DNA of 64,000 bases from Strigamia acuminata (Eukaryota > Arthropoda > Chilopoda > Geophilomorpha > Linotaeniidae), in assembly GCA_949358305.1 (NCBI GenBank), contig OX442320.1, positions 2,296,501 to 2,360,500 of the forward strand, read 5' to 3'. Positions 61,086-64,000 of the stretch are shown here, in pieces. The notes below the pieces were generated by a model. The model was not told the origin of the DNA. It was given only the letters and a program-made list of their open reading frames with translations, and searched no databases. Position 1 is the stretch's first letter; every line of letters starts with the position of its first letter. A program made the position numbers and the translations under genes.

Positions 61086-64000
61086 ATGGATAACTCGGAA
61101 GCTTTCGCGATTTTGCGACCAGTTTGTATTAAATTAACGAAGGAAATTTCTAAAAACAACGTAGATACACTAAAAGACACGTTAAAACTCGTGGATAGAA
61201 AATGTCTGCAAGATTTACAGGAATACGTGTTGTTTCCATTGCGCTTCATTTTGAAATCAAAAAACAAGTAATTTGAAATTTAAATGTAAAAAATGGATAA
61301 AATTAAAATTTAATAACATTTTTTATTTTCTAGGAACGAAGATTTACTGCAAAACGTTGTCGAAGTCATCACGGAGATATTAAAAGCGACGAAAATCGAA
61401 AAATTGGATTTATTTGAAAATATCTTGTTAAATATCGTTATTTTAATCAGTCACCCGAAAGACAGTGGAAAAAGTAAACAAAAGCACAGTATTCAATGTG
61501 TTTTTCTTGTCTTTTTTAACTATTTTAAGATTAATTTGTTTTTTGGTTATTTTTTTTGCAGTTTGCGATGTGAGCGAGGAATTAAAAATGTCTGCCGTAG
61601 ATTGTATTTCGAGTCTATTCGAAAATTCAACGAACGAGTTAGTTAATTAATCAATTAATAATTTCGTGATCTTTTATCGAATTTCTTTGTTTTTATTTTT
61701 AAAAGTGTTCTGAAGTGTTTCCACGCGCAATTTATCGCACAACTCGGACATCTCGTGTTCGTTCTCGTTCGTTTGGCCGAATACGAAACGAATAAACGAC
61801 TGAGGATTAAATCGATCGAGTGTTTGGTCGTCGTTAGTTGTGCGGAATCGAGAAATAAATTGAAAAAAGTCACTTCGCGGTCTTTCGCCTCGTTTTTACC
61901 CGGAATTTCCATGTCGCTTTGTAAGATCATCACGGGAAACATCACCCAAGGACACGTAAAATCGTCTAAATGGAATCTTTTTCATAATTTCTAAATTAAT
62001 TTATTATTTTTTAGAGTGTTTTAACAGTTTCGTTGAATGCTTGGACTCGTATCGTATCGCTGGTTCTTGGTGATTCGAATTTAAAATCGTCGAAAATGGA
62101 TTTACACGACAAAACAGGTTTTTATTTACATTTACAAAAAAAAATTGTTTTTATGGATTTTTGTTGTTTATTTCCAGTTGGCAACACGAAATTACCAATT
62201 ATTAATAAAAACGACGACTGGGTGAAAGATACAGCATCGAAATTGAGCATTTTGATCGATAAAATCGTCGAATTGGTGTCGAATTCCGACTGGCGCGTAC
62301 GTTTGGGTTTAGCAAATTGGGCCGGAACGCTGTTAATCGATTGCAACAAGTGAAAATTAAAACAAAAATTAAATTCGGTTAGATTTGAATGTTTTTGGCG
62401 TTTCAGATCGCTCGTCAATTGCGCCGGGCCACTGTTCGAGGTTTTGATAACGCTTTCCGAAGACGAACGAACCGTGGTGGCGAAACGCAGCGGCGAATTC
62501 CTGCAACAAGTTGACAAATCGCGTCCGATCGACGATTTAGTGCAGGAAAATATTCACAATTTGATCACCAAATTACCTCGAATATTCCGGATTTCGGACG
62601 ACGATAAAAAGTTGTCGACTTTACGTCTTCTGGTCGGTTACATCCGAATTCTGGGTATAAAAAAAAATGAAATTATTTAATACGGTTTTAATGTTTTTTT
62701 TAAAAAAAAAAAAAATTATTTTCAGTGATTTTAAACGATAATGTGGACGGTTTACTGTTATCGTATCCTCAGTTGACCCGTTTAGGACGCACTTTGATGC
62801 AATTAACCGAGCTGGAGTGTGGAAATGTGCAATTATTGACGGAAAAGACGGTTTCCGGTGTTAATTTGCTCGAGTTCGACGTAAAACCGACGAAAAAAGT
62901 GTTTAAACATTTCAGAGACGACAATATCTATTCGAATTTCAGTCGTCTTTGTCGTTTATTAGGGAAACACGGTAATATGATTAGAAATTTGTGGTTTTTT
63001 TTATTGATTTTTTTGTGTTTTTAGGTGATTTAAATTTACTCGTCGATCATTGTTTGGATTTATTTCACAATTCCAACGTTTATAGATGTCAATCGGTGCT
63101 CTTGATGACGGAATTATTGATCGGAGCTGCGGAAAAGATGGGAAAAGATAGTCTAGACTTGATTGGCGTCGTTAAATTGTTGTTGGATGAGTATTTACAG
63201 CCATCCGTGTGGTATTTGCCTGTCAGTTTGGATTTAAATGCGGGAGCAGATGGAAATAAGTCGTTGAAACAAGTTAACAGCAACGTGTGGTTGATTTGCC
63301 TCGTATTGGAGTCGATTGCGGCCATTTCTAAGGTGCTAAATGTGTTTCTCGATTGGTTTATTAATAGTTTTTGGTTGATTTTTAATGGTTAATGATTGAT
63401 TTTTAATATTTTAATGATTTTTGGTTGTTTTTTTTAATTGTTTTAATCGTTTTTTGTTGTTTTTGCAGGTGTTGAAAGGAAATTTCGAGCCGTTTTTGAT
63501 GGATGTTTTGTATCCAGTTTTGGAAAAAATGGGAAACGAATTGTCGGTGATATCGCATTCGAGTTTCTATTGTCTTTCTGTCATTAGTTCGAGCGTCGGA
63601 TGCGAGTAATTTGCTCAATTGTTTTATTTTGCAAACAATTTAAACTTTTTTGGGGTTTTAGGTCGATTTCGGAGTTGATTTATGAAAATTGCGATTATTT
63701 GCTCAATTCATTGACGTTGAAATTACGCCACGTCGAATGCAATCCGGAAGTGACTAAAGTTTTGCGGGTCATTTTTTTGAATTCGCGAGCCGATGTTTTG
63801 GGTTTGATCGAAGATTCGATTGAATTGGTGAGTGGATTTGTCAATTTTTCATTTATTTTTTGTCGAATTTAATTTAGTTTTGATGTATTCTAGTTGTTTA
63901 ACGGATTAGACAATTTTCATCGAGAAACTTCGGAACCGTTTCTGCTCGTTTTGAACACTTTAATGGGTCGTTTTATGCTTTGGTTTCCAAATAACGATCG
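61086..64000 (+). CDS. Tti1: TTI1 (TELO2-interacting protein 1), N-terminal part
   Basis: Twelve exons in the window: 61086-61267, 61334-61473, 61562-61637, 61706-61955, 62015-62117, 62178-62349, 62407-62654, 62726-62971, 63025-63332, 63469-63605, 63662-63827, 63894-64000 (continues). Phases agree throughout. The start AFAILRPVCIKLTKEI, then LQEYVLFPLRFILK, is the conserved opening of TTI1; the remainder is HEAT-like helices. TTI1 with TELO2 and TTI2 forms the TTT co-chaperone for PIKK kinases such as mTOR, ATM and ATR. Introns are 44-136 bp. The donor of exon 3 (GA/GTTAGT) is the least typical. Truncated by the window end, not broken. Confidence 0.88.

Overview
This is animal nuclear DNA, most likely from an insect and possibly a beetle (inference from the gene set, the AT-rich short introns and the types of LTR elements and MITEs). 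Genes are split by introns with GT/AG borders. Every full gene model given here was built by hand from splice sites and adds up to an uninterrupted reading frame.

Layout, left to right. 1-4.4 kb: last exon of paxillin (+) and an unidentified two-exon coiled-coil gene (+). 6.4-10.0 kb: an ARMC5-type armadillo/BTB protein (-), head-to-head with a FET-family RNA-binding protein (FUS/TAF15/cabeza type, +, 10.6-18.6 kb). The 584-bp gap between them holds two TATCGATA (DRE-type) sites. 19.3-20.7 kb: a tandem FET paralog that keeps the RRM, RGG regions, zinc finger and C-terminal RPY but has no QGSY-rich N-terminus. 21.1-24.5 kb: gamma-synergin (-), with an EH domain. 25.1-60.3 kb: a compact TET 5-methylcytosine dioxygenase (-). 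61.1 kb to the end: TTI1 (+), cut by the window edge.

The TET gene is split by a 29.7-kb nest of three LTR elements sitting in one intron that would otherwise be about 77 bp. The outer one is a Ty3/gypsy element (26174-55918, -, 820-bp LTRs, tRNA-Pro-like primer site) with gag, pol reached by a probable -1 frameshift, and a large spliced third ORF of unknown type. Inserted in its gag is a full copia-type element (36388-53265, +, 536-bp LTRs, TSD GTATG). Inserted in the copia leader is a non-autonomous LTR element (37471-47110, +, 1902-bp LTRs, TSD TCAT) with a tandemly repeated tRNA-Gln-type primer site and one ORF (493 aa) containing three copies of a short motif that I do not recognise.

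TET itself lies between two direct copies of the synergin/TTI1 head-to-head promoter region. The left copy keeps synergin and a decayed start of TTI1. The right copy keeps TTI1 and a decayed piece of synergin. This looks like a staggered-break insertion of a TET-bearing segment into a divergent gene pair. The last TET codon and stop fall inside the TTI1-derived sequence.

Strongest candidates for something undescribed: the non-autonomous LTR element and its ORF, the spliced third ORF of the gypsy element, the prion-like-domain-free FET paralog with a conserved intronic hairpin, and the TET insertion with its reciprocal gene fragments.
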